From assembly GCF_040151475.1 (NCBI RefSeq), contig NZ_JBDKWG010000139.1, positions 62,001 to 126,000 on the forward strand: a DNA stretch of 64,000 nt. Reading direction: 5' to 3'. The DNA comes from CAXBNB01 sp040151475 (GTDB taxonomy: Bacteria > Bacteroidota > Bacteroidia > Cytophagales > Cyclobacteriaceae). Below the pieces are notes generated by a model. The model saw only the letters and a program-made list of their open reading frames with translations. It had not been told where the DNA came from and ran no database searches. This document shows, piece after piece, positions 10,118 through 19,227 of this stretch (position 1 is the stretch's first letter; every line of letters starts with the position of its first letter). Position numbers and translations under genes: made by a program.

Positions 10118-10933
10118 ATGGGAGAAATCAATAAATACACGCAAGACCTTATTCCTATGGTATTAATGTACGGTCAAAAATTAATTCTCGTCATCATTGT
10201 TCTACTCATCGGACTGTGGGTTATAAACATGGTAATGAAAGGTCTGACAAAAGCAATGAACAAAAATGAACTTGATGCTTCATTATCTCTTTTTCTAAAA
10301 AGCCTGACAGGTACTCTGCTTAAAGCGATGCTTTTTATTTCTGCAGCAGGAATGATGGGTATAGAAATGACATCATTTATTGCTATACTTGGTGCTGCTG
10401 GTCTTGCCGTTGGTATGGCATTATCAGGTACGCTTCAGAATTTTGCAGGTGGAGTCATGATCCTATTGTTCAAACCTTTTAAAGTGGGTGATGTAATAGA
10501 TGCTCAAGGCTATGTTGGCTCAGTAAACCAAATTCAGATTTTCAACACCATACTTAAGACTCCAGACAATAAAACCATTATCATACCGAATGGTGGACTA
10601 TCGACAGGATCCATGACCAATTACAGTACAGAACCCAGAAGAAGGGTTGACTGGACTGTCGGTATCGCCTATGGTGATGATGTAGAAAAAGCCAAAACCG
10701 TTATAAGAAACCTCCTGGATGATGATAAAAGAATACTTCAGGATCCCGAACCATTTATAGCAGTATCTGCTCTGGCAGATAGTTCAGTAAATTTCACTGT
10801 CAGAGTTTGGGTGGAAGCGGCAGATTATTGGAGTGTCTTCTTTAGTTTCAATGAAAATGTTTACAAAACTTTTGGTAATGAAGGTCTCAACATACCATTT
10901 CCTCAAATGGATGTGCATGTTCATAACACATAA
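10118..10933 (+). CDS. Small mechanosensitive ion channel (MscS family)
   Basis: A 271-aa MscS-type channel of the minimal size class; it should open on membrane tension to release solutes after osmotic downshock. Three hydrophobic helices are visible at about 18-38, 62-82 and 86-112. The third is the Gly/Ala-rich pore helix (AGLAVGMALSGTLQNFAGG), followed by the conserved FKPFKVGDVI beta-domain entry. NYSTEPRRRVDWTVGIAYGDD begins the C-terminal vestibule region. It is divergent from the TPR-thrS operon and separated from the next operon by 378 bases that contain a terminator. Confidence 0.93.
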   Translation: MGEINKYTQDLIPMVLMYGQKLILVIIVLLIGLWVINMVMKGLTKAMNKNELDASLSLFLKSLTGTLLKAMLFISAAGMMGIEMTSFIAILGAAGLAVGMALSGTLQNFAGGVMILLFKPFKVGDVIDAQGYVGSVNQIQIFNTILKTPDNKTIIIPNGGLSTGSMTNYSTEPRRRVDWTVGIAYGDDVEKAKTVIRNLLDDDKRILQDPEPFIAVSALADSSVNFTVRVWVEAADYWSVFFSFNENVYKTFGNEGLNIPFPQMDVHVHNT

Positions 10934-11030
10934 TATTTATCATAAAATATTTAGCAGGTATTGAAAATAAACTATCCCGAAAGGATGTTTATTTGTTTTA
11001 TTGTAAAATACAGTTGTAATTAACACATAA

Positions 11031-11062
11031 TAACTTCCAATATTTGGAAGTTATTTTTTTTT
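11031..11062 (+). terminator. Rho-independent terminator after the MscS gene
   Basis: Perfect 9-bp stem AACTTCCAA/TTGGAAGTT with a 3-base loop (TAT), followed by a nine-base T run. It lies about 100 bases downstream of the MscS stop. Confidence 0.8.
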
Positions 11063-11191
11063 AAAGTAATATTCAAAATGATTTAATTCAACATGCCCCA
11101 ATAGCTATGGAGAAGAGAATTAGCCAAGTAGTAAAATTATTAATTGTCTAATTCTTGAAATGTTCGAATTTATTTATTGGAAAATCACCAT

Positions 11192-11228
11192 AGGTCAGAT
11201 CAGAAAACTATTGTAGTTTTTTTGACCT
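11192..11228. other. Stem-loop upstream of the SiaB-like operon
   Basis: The arms AGGTCA (11192-11197) and TGACCT (11223-11228) enclose a second perfect stem AAAACTA-TTG-TAGTTTT (11204-11220). The stem-loop lies 84 bases before the operon's first ATG. It could be an operator, a leader structure or a second terminator; no T-run follows it. I saw no gene in the rest of the 10934-11311 gap. Confidence 0.4.
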
Positions 11229-11311
11229 GAAGAGGTATTGCTTAAAAAAAAGCAGATGGAATAAGTATGCTTTTTGTGAACTAAAACTTATATAAAAGAA
11301 TAATTATCAAA

Positions 11312-11893
11312 ATGGATTTACTACAGAAATACAAAAACATTTATGATACCAACATCATCTTGATGTACAAAGGGGATGTAACTTTTGATCTTATTACTTC
11401 TATTATAGAAACGCTGGAAGAAAGAATTGGAGAACTGGAAACCGATAGAATTATCAAAAAAAAATTCTATGGAACAGCCACCGAATGCATACAAAACCTA
11501 TACCATCATATGGACGAAGTATCCGATGACAACAACCAAATCAGTACGTACGATTCAAAATCCGGCTTATTATTGGTTACTGCTCGCAAGAAATTTTTCA
11601 ATATTATGACTGGAAATTTTATTCCAAATGAAAAAATCGAAGAAATAAAATCTAAGCTTGATAAAATCAATATGCTGGAAAAGGAAGAGCTAAAGAAGTT
11701 GTATAAAGAAATCCTATATACCGGAGAGTTTTCCAACAAAGGAACGGCCGGATTAGGCTTTGTAGAAATTGCCAGAAAAACCGGTCAGAAACTCTCTTAT
11801 GAATTTCAAAAGATAAATGAAGACTTTTCTTACTTCACTTTCCAAATAAGGGTACTAAGAGCTCTCAACAGAGAAAAGATAACCGAAAATTAG
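11312..11893 (+). CDS. SiaB-family protein kinase (DUF6272-like)
   Basis: A 193-aa cytosolic protein resembling SiaB of Pseudomonas, a small serine kinase related to anti-sigma-factor kinases of the partner-switching type. Recognition rests on overall pattern: an N-terminal NIILMYKGDVTFDLI strand-helix, a central FYGTATECIQNLYHHMDE helix corresponding to the ATPase N-box region, and a C-terminal NKGTAGLGFVEIARKTGQKL segment typical of the family. It is the first gene of a five-gene operon; the next start codon abuts its stop. In SiaABCD it opposes a PP2C phosphatase on a target protein SiaC. Here the PP2C protein is present three genes later but no SiaC-like gene is visible. Confidence 0.75.
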   Translation: MDLLQKYKNIYDTNIILMYKGDVTFDLITSIIETLEERIGELETDRIIKKKFYGTATECIQNLYHHMDEVSDDNNQISTYDSKSGLLLVTARKKFFNIMTGNFIPNEKIEEIKSKLDKINMLEKEELKKLYKEILYTGEFSNKGTAGLGFVEIARKTGQKLSYEFQKINEDFSYFTFQIRVLRALNREKITEN

Positions 11894-12451
11894 ATGAAAG
11901 AGCTTTACCACGAAGAACAACGAATACTATTTGACTTTTCCGGTAAGGTGAAAGGCAAGAAACTCAATATGCGAGATGCTACTAATTTCATCAGTCATTA
12001 CAGCGATCTGTTAGAGCAAAGCAAGGTCATCACAAAAATCAGTGACCGCCTGCAAAAAAAACTGGATTTGGCCAATCAAAAAATTCAGAGTCAAAATCAG
12101 GAAATACAGAAAAAAAACACCCAGTTAGAAACCACAGTGAAAGAATTGATACACATGACAGTGGGAAAAAAAGCCTTCCGTATCATGTTTATGGTAGCGA
12201 TAGTACTCTTTATATCTGAGGAATATTACCTAGAACCTATAATCGAACGCCATGTTGAAATACCTTTTTTGAGTATAGGAATAAAAATATTTATAGCCAT
12301 TTTCCTAAGAATATTTGAAGGCTGGCTGGAAGGGCATTTTCTACACATTAAGATGAGTGAAATACTGGGACATGAAGAATACAGAGAAAGAGTAATCAAA
12401 CCAAAATTACAAAAATTACAAAGCTATAGAAACCTGAAAATCATAAAATAA
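11894..12451 (+). CDS. Coiled-coil protein with two membrane segments, unknown function
   Basis: A 185-aa protein I do not recognise as a named family. Residues about 25-90 are a predicted coiled coil (for example LDLANQKIQSQNQEIQKKN). Two hydrophobic stretches follow, about 97-113 (FRIMFMVAIVLFISEEY) and 124-146 (FLSIGIKIFIAIFLRIFEGW). The tail is basic and cytosolic. It begins directly after the SiaB-like stop, so translation is probably coupled. It may anchor the neighbouring kinase and phosphatase at the membrane, an inference from position only. Confidence 0.75.
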   Translation: MKELYHEEQRILFDFSGKVKGKKLNMRDATNFISHYSDLLEQSKVITKISDRLQKKLDLANQKIQSQNQEIQKKNTQLETTVKELIHMTVGKKAFRIMFMVAIVLFISEEYYLEPIIERHVEIPFLSIGIKIFIAIFLRIFEGWLEGHFLHIKMSEILGHEEYRERVIKPKLQKLQSYRNLKIIK

Positions 12452-12518
12452 CGACAAAGATCATATCAAAAAATAAATGAGAGTATAAAAATAACCACTT
12501 AAAAACAACCAATACGCT

Positions 12519-14417
12519 ATGAAAAAAGATAATCTCATCAGACTGTATGTATTCAGTCTGGTTTTGGTCATAATTGGTCTGGTAATAGGACAATTTGCCA
12601 ATCAGGAAGCCGTAAGAACCAATAAGAATGATGCTCACCTTGTAAACCTGGCTCAGATGCAGGTTTCGTTAAGCGAACAGATTGCAAAGGAAGCTCTCTC
12701 AATGTCTGAAGAATTTGCGACCACTGAAACCAAGTTTAATGGAACAAAAGAACGACTCAATATTGCGTTAAACAACTTCACCAAGACAAGAGAAACACTC
12801 ACAAAAGGAGATTTAAGTTCCAGTTTAAATAAAAATGGCAACTCTCCTGAAGTTGATGATCTGCTAGCCAAATCTGAAATCCCATTTAAAGAAATTGTAG
12901 CTTCTGCCAAAGAAATTCTTCAACTAAGCTACAATGATCCAGAAGATGAAAAAAGAGCAACTTTGGCTCTTGCATTAAATGGTATGTTTTATAATCAAAG
13001 GAGGTTTGCACCTACCTCAAAAGATCTTGCCAACCAATTCGAAAACGAGGCGATTCAAAACAAAGGTGGATTTTCCAATGCAGGATACATTTTAGTACTC
13101 ATCATCATTGGAGTACTGCTGCTCCAGGCAGCATTTGTATTCAGGCCTGTAGTGAATTTGGCCTACAAAAATTTCATGTCCGCCAATGAAGCTTATACAA
13201 GACTTAAAAAATCGGAAGAAGAATTAAGAAAGAGCGCAGAACAACAACTGGAATATAATGAAAAACTAATTCTGTCTCAAAGAGCTCTGGAACAGAGAAA
13301 CCAAAAATTAAGAAATTCGGAACAGGAAATCTTAAAAAGCTCTAAAAAACAAATTGAAGTAAATGAAAAACTCATAAAGGTACAGGACGAACTAAGAAAG
13401 GCTTACGACAAAGTAAGGTATTCGGAAGAACGCATGAGGTCTATTGCTGAGGAGCAACTGGAAGCAACCGAAAAACTGATGATTGCGGAGAACAAACTAA
13501 AGTCTTCTCTGGAGCATGAAACAGAAAGTAAGCAAGAACTTGAGAACATCCTTCAAAACCTCAAAAACACCCAAAGCCAGTTGGTACAATCTGAAAAAAT
13601 GGCATCTCTTGGACAGCTAACAGCAGGTATAGCACATGAGATCAACAACCCAATCAACTTTGTGTACAATGGCATAGATACACTTAAAGTATCTCTGGAT
13701 GACCTACTGGATATTATTAATAAATACGACGAAATCGGAAACAGCGATGATTACATACAAGTGATGGATGAAATCCGGGAACTAAAGGAGGAGATTGGTT
13801 ACGAAGAGCTTTTGGAAGATGTGAAAGAATTGGTAACTGACATCAAAAAAGGAGCTGTCAGGACAATAGAGATTGTAAAAGGATTGAGAGTATTCTCAAG
13901 ATTGGATGAAGAAGAAGTGAAACCAGCCAACATCAACGAATCTCTTGACGCAACACTTATTCTACTGCGAAACAAAACTAAAAACAGAATCAATGTTAGG
14001 AAGTTTTACGATGATTCAATTGGCGATATCAACTGCTTTCCGGGGCAGCTCAATCAGGTGTTTATGAATATCCTCAACAATGCCATTCAGGCAATTCCTG
14101 AAGATAAAAAAGGCGGAGAGATTCAGATTTACACAGACAATCAGGATCAACATGTAATGATCAAAATCAAAGACAATGGACAAGGCATGCCGGAACAGGT
14201 AAAAAGGAGAATATTTGAACCATTTTTCACCACAAAAGCGGTGGGAATTGGTACCGGACTGGGTATGTCGATCACTTTTGGTATAGTAGAAAAGCATGGA
14301 GGAAATATCTATGTAAACAGTGAAGAAGGAAGAGGGACTGAATTTTCCATACTTATACCAAAAACCCTTGAAATCAAAGAGGAACAAACTACTGTATCAC
14401 AATCTCAAAGCGCATGA
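12519..14417 (+). CDS. Sensor histidine kinase with PilJ-type sensor and long coiled coil
   Basis: A 632-aa kinase. A membrane helix at about 8-25 and another at about 187-209 enclose a helical periplasmic region resembling the type IV pili transducer (PilJ) N-terminal domain; its conserved-looking start is LVNLAQMQVSLSEQIAKEAL. A long coiled coil with repeated SEEELRKSAEQQLE-like heptads (about 225-355) links to the H-box MASLGQLTAGIAHEINNP, with His373. The ATPase domain shows FMNILNNAIQAIP, DNGQGMPE, FEPFFTTK and GTGLGMSI. Its stop overlaps the next start by four bases (ATGA), so the downstream REC-PP2C protein is the likely phosphotransfer partner. Confidence 0.92.
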   Translation: MKKDNLIRLYVFSLVLVIIGLVIGQFANQEAVRTNKNDAHLVNLAQMQVSLSEQIAKEALSMSEEFATTETKFNGTKERLNIALNNFTKTRETLTKGDLSSSLNKNGNSPEVDDLLAKSEIPFKEIVASAKEILQLSYNDPEDEKRATLALALNGMFYNQRRFAPTSKDLANQFENEAIQNKGGFSNAGYILVLIIIGVLLLQAAFVFRPVVNLAYKNFMSANEAYTRLKKSEEELRKSAEQQLEYNEKLILSQRALEQRNQKLRNSEQEILKSSKKQIEVNEKLIKVQDELRKAYDKVRYSEERMRSIAEEQLEATEKLMIAENKLKSSLEHETESKQELENILQNLKNTQSQLVQSEKMASLGQLTAGIAHEINNPINFVYNGIDTLKVSLDDLLDIINKYDEIGNSDDYIQVMDEIRELKEEIGYEELLEDVKELVTDIKKGAVRTIEIVKGLRVFSRLDEEEVKPANINESLDATLILLRNKTKNRINVRKFYDDSIGDINCFPGQLNQVFMNILNNAIQAIPEDKKGGEIQIYTDNQDQHVMIKIKDNGQGMPEQVKRRIFEPFFTTKAVGIGTGLGMSITFGIVEKHGGNIYVNSEEGRGTEFSILIPKTLEIKEEQTTVSQSQSA

Positions 14418-15709
14418 AAACTGAAACAATGGAACAGGTGTTAACAGCTACCGCTGAACCTACCAACGTAAATACGAAACCATACACACTGCTATATGTA
14501 GATGACGAAGAGAGCAACCTGCGAATCTTCCGAATGGCCTTTAAAAGGCACTACAATGTATTGACCGCTTCTGGTGGCAATGAAGCCATACAAATGCTTC
14601 GTGAAAATGACATCCAGTGTATCATCACTGACCAGAAAATGCCTGAAATGACAGGTACCGAGCTCCTGGAAAAAGTATTGCCTGAATTCCCTGATGTCAT
14701 CAGAATGATCCTTACTGGATTCGCAGACATTGAAGCGATAGTAAAAGCAGTAAACAAATGTGGCATTTACAAATACATTACCAAGCCATGGGACAAAGGT
14801 GAAATGAAGCTCACCATCGACAAAGCTCTGGAAACTTACGAACTGAAAAGTGACAAAGTAAAGCTGATTAGAGAATTGGAAATGATCAACAATACTCTGG
14901 AACAAAAAGTGGAAAAGCGAACCAAAGAATTGGCTGATGTAAACAAAAACCTAATGGATAGCATCCGGTATGCCATGACCATCCAAAATGCCATGCTGAT
15001 GGATCCTGATGAGATAAAAGAAAACTTTAACGACTTCTTCCTTCTTTTCAAACCATTAGATATAGTAAGCGGTGATTTTTATTGGTTTGGTGAATGCAAT
15101 AACGGAGAAGACGACATATTATATCTGGCTTCCATTGATTGTACTGGACATGGAGTAGCAGGAGCACTCATGAGTATGATAGGAGAATCCATTTTGAATC
15201 AAATCGTCTATGAGCATGAAATAATAGAACCCAAAGACATACTCAACAACCTGAATGAAGGCATACAGGAGATTCTTCACCAGTCAGAGGAAAACATGCA
15301 CCATGGAATGGATGCCGGAATATTGGCAATAAATAAAAATAAAGGTGAAATATGCTTCGCCGGGGCAAAACAAAATCTGATATATACTGAGGGAAACGAA
15401 CTCAAAGTAGTGAAGGGAGACAGGTTGTCAATTGGCGGATTTGTAAATCAGGAAAGAAACTATTCTCAAACAACCTTACCATTTATAGAAGGTGAAACCA
15501 GTTTCTATCTTTATTCCGATGGATTTCAGGATCAGTTTGGTGGGGCAGATTTAAAGAAATTTGGTTCACAAAGGATATTGAAAGCTCTCGGTGAAATAAA
15601 GAACCTTCCTATGGAAGAACAAAATGAGAAGCTAGAAGCAGTATTTGAAAAATGGAAAGGTGAAGAACAACAAACCGACGATATCCTTTTTATGGGGATT
15701 CGAATTTAA
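14414..15709 (+). CDS. Response regulator with PP2C (SpoIIE/RsbU-type) phosphatase output
   Basis: A 431-aa two-part protein. The receiver domain (about 27-145) has the acidic pair DDEE and phospho-acceptor Asp73 in ITDQKMPEMTG. A short coiled coil (about 150-190) leads to a PP2C phosphatase with metal-binding motifs SGDFYW and DCTGHGVAGA and a C-terminal QTDDILF. Such proteins dephosphorylate SiaC- or anti-anti-sigma-type substrates once the receiver is phosphorylated. It overlaps the upstream kinase gene by ATGA. With the SiaB-like kinase three genes upstream, it forms a predicted kinase/phosphatase switch. The substrate is not encoded nearby. Confidence 0.92.
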   Translation: MKTETMEQVLTATAEPTNVNTKPYTLLYVDDEESNLRIFRMAFKRHYNVLTASGGNEAIQMLRENDIQCIITDQKMPEMTGTELLEKVLPEFPDVIRMILTGFADIEAIVKAVNKCGIYKYITKPWDKGEMKLTIDKALETYELKSDKVKLIRELEMINNTLEQKVEKRTKELADVNKNLMDSIRYAMTIQNAMLMDPDEIKENFNDFFLLFKPLDIVSGDFYWFGECNNGEDDILYLASIDCTGHGVAGALMSMIGESILNQIVYEHEIIEPKDILNNLNEGIQEILHQSEENMHHGMDAGILAINKNKGEICFAGAKQNLIYTEGNELKVVKGDRLSIGGFVNQERNYSQTTLPFIEGETSFYLYSDGFQDQFGGADLKKFGSQRILKALGEIKNLPMEEQNEKLEAVFEKWKGEEQQTDDILFMGIRI

Positions 15710-15740
15710 TTAATAAAGATTTTGCAAAACATAACCAGTT

Positions 15741-15983
15741 ATGAAACTAAAAATATTAATACTTAAAAATTGGTGTACCAAAAACATCACCCCTTTGGCC
15801 TGGCAAAGAATTGTCCTGAAAATATTACCTCAACTGAGAGAAAAAGGCTTTGACTTGTCAGAACTGGAAAATCCAAGTGAAGAAAGGTATTTTGGAGAAG
15901 CTGAATTTGGCTTGTTTACCCAAACACTCGAAAGCATGTATGGAATGACTTTTCCTAAAGAAGTTCTGGAAAAAAGCCAGTAA
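15741..15983 (+). CDS. Small protein of unknown function at the end of the signalling operon
   Basis: An 80-aa protein starting 31 bases after the REC-PP2C gene in the same direction. It has a basic, Trp-containing N-terminal half (KNWCTKNITPLAWQRIVLKI) and an acidic C-terminal half. It lacks a signal peptide and membrane segment and is not an obvious SiaC. I recognise no family. It may be an accessory or target of the operon. Confidence 0.65.
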   Translation: MKLKILILKNWCTKNITPLAWQRIVLKILPQLREKGFDLSELENPSEERYFGEAEFGLFTQTLESMYGMTFPKEVLEKSQ

Positions 15984-16035
15984 CTCCTGTGAAGTTTTTA
16001 TTAGAGAAAAATTCCAACTAGCCTAAAAGCATCAA

Positions 16036-16076
16036 TTTCACTGCATGCACCCATTGCGTGGTGGGTGCAGTGAAAA
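16036..16076. terminator. Stem-loop between convergent genes
   Basis: Perfect 8-bp stem TGCACCCA/TGGGTGCA with an 8-base loop, extended by TTTCAC/GTGAAA across a 4-base bulge. It sits between a plus-strand gene ending at 15983 and coaX ending at 16086. No strong T-run follows on either side, so termination is likely but not proven. Confidence 0.45.
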
Positions 16077-16085
16077 TACAATAAA

Positions 16086-16853
16086 TCAACTCACTTTACT
16101 CCTGATTGCCAATACACCATCCAACGTCAAATGGGGGACTATTTCATCAATCACTTCAAGTAACAATGGCTTGAAAATAAAAGAAAGGCCACCCGTGGCT
16201 ATTATTTTAGGAGTTTCATTCATTTCTTCTTCGGTCTTTTCAATCATGTATTTAACCAACCCCACATAGCCCTGCATAATACCCGATTGCATGGCTTCTA
16301 TGGTATTTCTCCCAATCAGTTTTTTTGGTATTTCCAGAGGAATTTCCGGTAGCTTAGCTGTGTTAGAAGATAAGGCCTTCATTGCTGTTTTCACTCCTGG
16401 TGCTATGGCTACTCCCAGTATTTTTCCTTTCCCGGATATAGAAGTAAATGTCAGTGCCGTACCAAAATCCACAACAATACATGCCTGTGAATATTTGGTA
16501 AAAGCACCATAGGCATTAGAGGCTAAATCAGTACCTATTTCATAAGGATTGTCAATTTCAAAATCCATTTTGGCTATGATTTCTCCATTGATAATGAATG
16601 GTTTAGGAGCAAATAGCTTAGAACATACCTGTAAAACAGTTTCATTCAAATCCGGCACCACACTACTGATAGAAATCGTTTCCACCAAATCTATCCTCAC
16701 ATCATTTTCCAAAAAAAACTGACGAAGTTTGATCTCATACTCTGCTGCAATTTTGTTAACATCACTCTGTATCCTCCATATAAATGGGTATGTACCTTTT
16801 TCCTCAAGACCAAAAACCACATCGGAATTTCCTATGTCTATAACCAGATTCAT
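16086..16853 (-). CDS. coaX: Type III pantothenate kinase
   Basis: Catalyses the first step of coenzyme A synthesis, ATP-dependent phosphorylation of pantothenate. The 255-aa length fits type III enzymes. The N-terminal phosphate-binding DIGNSD (residues 6-11) and the ASKHA-fold motif VVDFGTALTF are clear, as is ATGGLS near the C-terminus. It lies 19 bases downstream of a quinone-oxidoreductase-like gene on the same strand, so the two are probably co-transcribed. Confidence 0.95.
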   Translation of the reverse strand: MNLVIDIGNSDVVFGLEEKGTYPFIWRIQSDVNKIAAEYEIKLRQFFLENDVRIDLVETISISSVVPDLNETVLQVCSKLFAPKPFIINGEIIAKMDFEIDNPYEIGTDLASNAYGAFTKYSQACIVVDFGTALTFTSISGKGKILGVAIAPGVKTAMKALSSNTAKLPEIPLEIPKKLIGRNTIEAMQSGIMQGYVGLVKYMIEKTEEEMNETPKIIATGGLSFIFKPLLLEVIDEIVPHLTLDGVLAIRSKVS

Positions 16854-16872
16854 AGCATTTTTTATTTGTAAA

Positions 16873-17889
16873 TTAAATGGTGACTACAACTTTTCCGGTT
16901 GAATTACCGGACTGAAAAAATTTAATGGCATCATACATCTGATCCCAAGGAAATGTCTTTCCCACGAAAGGTTTACCCAAATCCATTTCAGTCATTTCAT
17001 TGAGCATGTCATTCATTAAATGTACCCGATCATAAAGCCAGATCAAATTGAAAGCCAACACTCCCTTGTTTTCCTGAATCATTTCCTGTGGGTCAATTTT
17101 CGGTCTGTTCAGGTAATGCCAAATTAGCTTCGGATAGTTGGGTATTTTACCAGGAGAGGCAAACTGAGATACTCCTACCGCCACCATTCTTCCTTGCGGA
17201 GCAAGTTGTTTATATCCTTCTTTAAATATCTTACCTCCAATGGTTTCCACAATAATATTTAAGTCCTTTCCATTTAAGGATTGTGCTAATTTTTCCCGGA
17301 AATCTGCTCCTCTTACTATAATTTCATCAAATCCTTCTTTTTTGAGCACATCAGTTTTACGATCACTTCCTATGGTACCTATAGTAAATGCATTAAATTG
17401 TTTGGCAATCCGATTGGCCATAATACCAACCCCTCCTGCCCCACTATGAATCAGCACAGTTGATTGGTCTTGAATATTGCCAAGAGAAACCAATGCATAG
17501 TATGCCGTAAGCCCCTGCACCAAATAAGCTGCTCCTTCTTCAAAACTCCAGTCATCCTTCAGTGGTGATAAATACCTGTAATCATGGTTGATGTGAGTGA
17601 CATAACCACCAAATTTAGTCACTCCCATTACTCTGTCTCCAATTTTGAAATCAGTTACATTGTCACCTATTTTCTCAACTACTCCTGAGAATTCCAGTCC
17701 GGGCACAAAACTGCCTTTGGGTGTAGCACTATACAGACCATGCATTGCAAAAATATCTGCAAAATTTAAGCCCACAGCTTTCACCGTTACTTGCACCTGA
17801 TCTGCCTCAGGGTCGCCTATTTCTACCTCTTTCAATTTCAGATTTGAAATTGAACCGGCTTTAGACATTGTATATTGATTTGATAGCAT
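16873..17889 (-). CDS. Medium-chain NAD(P)H:quinone oxidoreductase-like protein
   Basis: A 338-aa zinc-independent MDR-superfamily protein. It has the N-terminal GroES-like fold with FADIFAMHGLY and PGLEFSGVVEKIG, then a Rossmann domain with HSGAGGVGIMA for NAD(P) binding. The cysteine and histidine ligands of the zinc enzymes are missing, as expected for the quinone reductase group (synaptic vesicle VAT-1-like). Residues PKIDPQEMIQENK form the family's typical loop. It is upstream of coaX with a 19-base gap. The substrate is unknown. Confidence 0.88.
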   Translation of the reverse strand: MLSNQYTMSKAGSISNLKLKEVEIGDPEADQVQVTVKAVGLNFADIFAMHGLYSATPKGSFVPGLEFSGVVEKIGDNVTDFKIGDRVMGVTKFGGYVTHINHDYRYLSPLKDDWSFEEGAAYLVQGLTAYYALVSLGNIQDQSTVLIHSGAGGVGIMANRIAKQFNAFTIGTIGSDRKTDVLKKEGFDEIIVRGADFREKLAQSLNGKDLNIIVETIGGKIFKEGYKQLAPQGRMVAVGVSQFASPGKIPNYPKLIWHYLNRPKIDPQEMIQENKGVLAFNLIWLYDRVHLMNDMLNEMTEMDLGKPFVGKTFPWDQMYDAIKFFQSGNSTGKVVVTI

Positions 17890-17977
17890 TTTACAGAATA
17901 TTCAGGAAATAAAATTTAACAAAGTTGTGATATTTTGGGCAGAATACATGATTTATTTGAAACCATACCCAACAAGT

Positions 17978-19225
17978 CTAACGAGAAACAAATTGCATCA
18001 AAAGTCCACAAATATAGGCTGCATAAGTACCCAAAGCATAACCCAAAACGGCAAGTAATACCCCTACTGGTGCTAAGGAAGGGTGAAAAGCAGACGCCAT
18101 AACAGGCGCAGATGCGGCACCACCTACATTTGCCTGGCTACCAACCGCCACAAAGAAAAATGGAGCTTTAATTATTTTAGCCACTATGAGCAAGAGAGAA
18201 ATGTGCACCAGCATCCAGACTATCCCTACTAAAAACAAACCGGGTGATTCGAAGATAGCTAATACGTTCATTTTCATACCAATAGTAGCCACCAGCAGGT
18301 ATATAAAAACACTACCAATCTTTGATGCACCAGCACCTTCCAATTCTCTAAGCCGGGTAAATGACAGGATCAAACCAAGTGTGGTTGATATCACTATCAA
18401 CCAGAAAAAACCAGATGTCAGGCTGTATTGTTTCAATCCCGGATAGTTTTCCAACAGATAAGGAGCAATCCAATCACTAACTAAATGAGCAAACCCCGTC
18501 ACTCCAAAGCCAACAGCAAGAATAAGCATAAGGTCTGAGAGGTTTGGTATTTTGGATATACTGGCACTATACTTTTCCATTTTATTTTTCACGTCTTCTA
18601 TAGCCGACGCATCAGCATTCAGGTATTTGTCCATCAATTTGGATTTCCCTGCCCCCACTAGCAAAAATGCCATCCAGATATTAGCTACAATAATATCTAC
18701 AGTTACCATTTTAGAGAACAGGTTGTCATCTACCAGAAATACTTCTTTCATAGCAGCCTGATTCGCTCCTCCTCCAATCCAGCTCCCTGCGACTGTAGTC
18801 ATCCCTCGCCACACCTCCTCAGAATCTGCACCTAGTACTGAAGGAGCTACATAAGAAAAAAACAGAATGGCAATCGGCCCTCCTATAAGAATCCCAACTG
18901 TACCGGTCAAAAACATAATAACCGCCTTTGAACCAAGTCTGATTATTTCTTTAAAATCTGTACTGATAGTGAGTAAAACCAAACATGCCGGCAGCATGTA
19001 TCTGGATGTAACAAAATACAACTGAGAGTGATCCCCATCTATGATCCCGAGTGAATTGAATACTGATGGCAAGAAATAGCAAACCAGTAAGGATGGTACG
19101 TAAGAATAGAATTTTCTCCAAAAAGGATTGTCTGACGAGGATGTTTTAAATACGAACCCAAGTAAAATCAATAAAATCCCCAGTACAACGGCATCATTGG
19201 TAATTAATGGTGTAGATTTTTCCAT
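17978..19225 (-). CDS. DUF819 family integral membrane protein
   Basis: A 415-aa protein with about ten hydrophobic helices and the DUF819 hallmarks GSWIGGGANQAAM and SQANVGGAASAPVMASAF, whose paired repeat-like halves resemble secondary transporters. A cytosolic charged loop lies near residues 205-225. The start is two bases after the Nudix gene stop, so they share a transcript. Its transported compound is unknown. Confidence 0.88.
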   Translation of the reverse strand: MEKSTPLITNDAVVLGILLILLGFVFKTSSSDNPFWRKFYSYVPSLLVCYFLPSVFNSLGIIDGDHSQLYFVTSRYMLPACLVLLTISTDFKEIIRLGSKAVIMFLTGTVGILIGGPIAILFFSYVAPSVLGADSEEVWRGMTTVAGSWIGGGANQAAMKEVFLVDDNLFSKMVTVDIIVANIWMAFLLVGAGKSKLMDKYLNADASAIEDVKNKMEKYSASISKIPNLSDLMLILAVGFGVTGFAHLVSDWIAPYLLENYPGLKQYSLTSGFFWLIVISTTLGLILSFTRLRELEGAGASKIGSVFIYLLVATIGMKMNVLAIFESPGLFLVGIVWMLVHISLLLIVAKIIKAPFFFVAVGSQANVGGAASAPVMASAFHPSLAPVGVLLAVLGYALGTYAAYICGLLMQFVSR

Positions 19226-19227
19226 AG

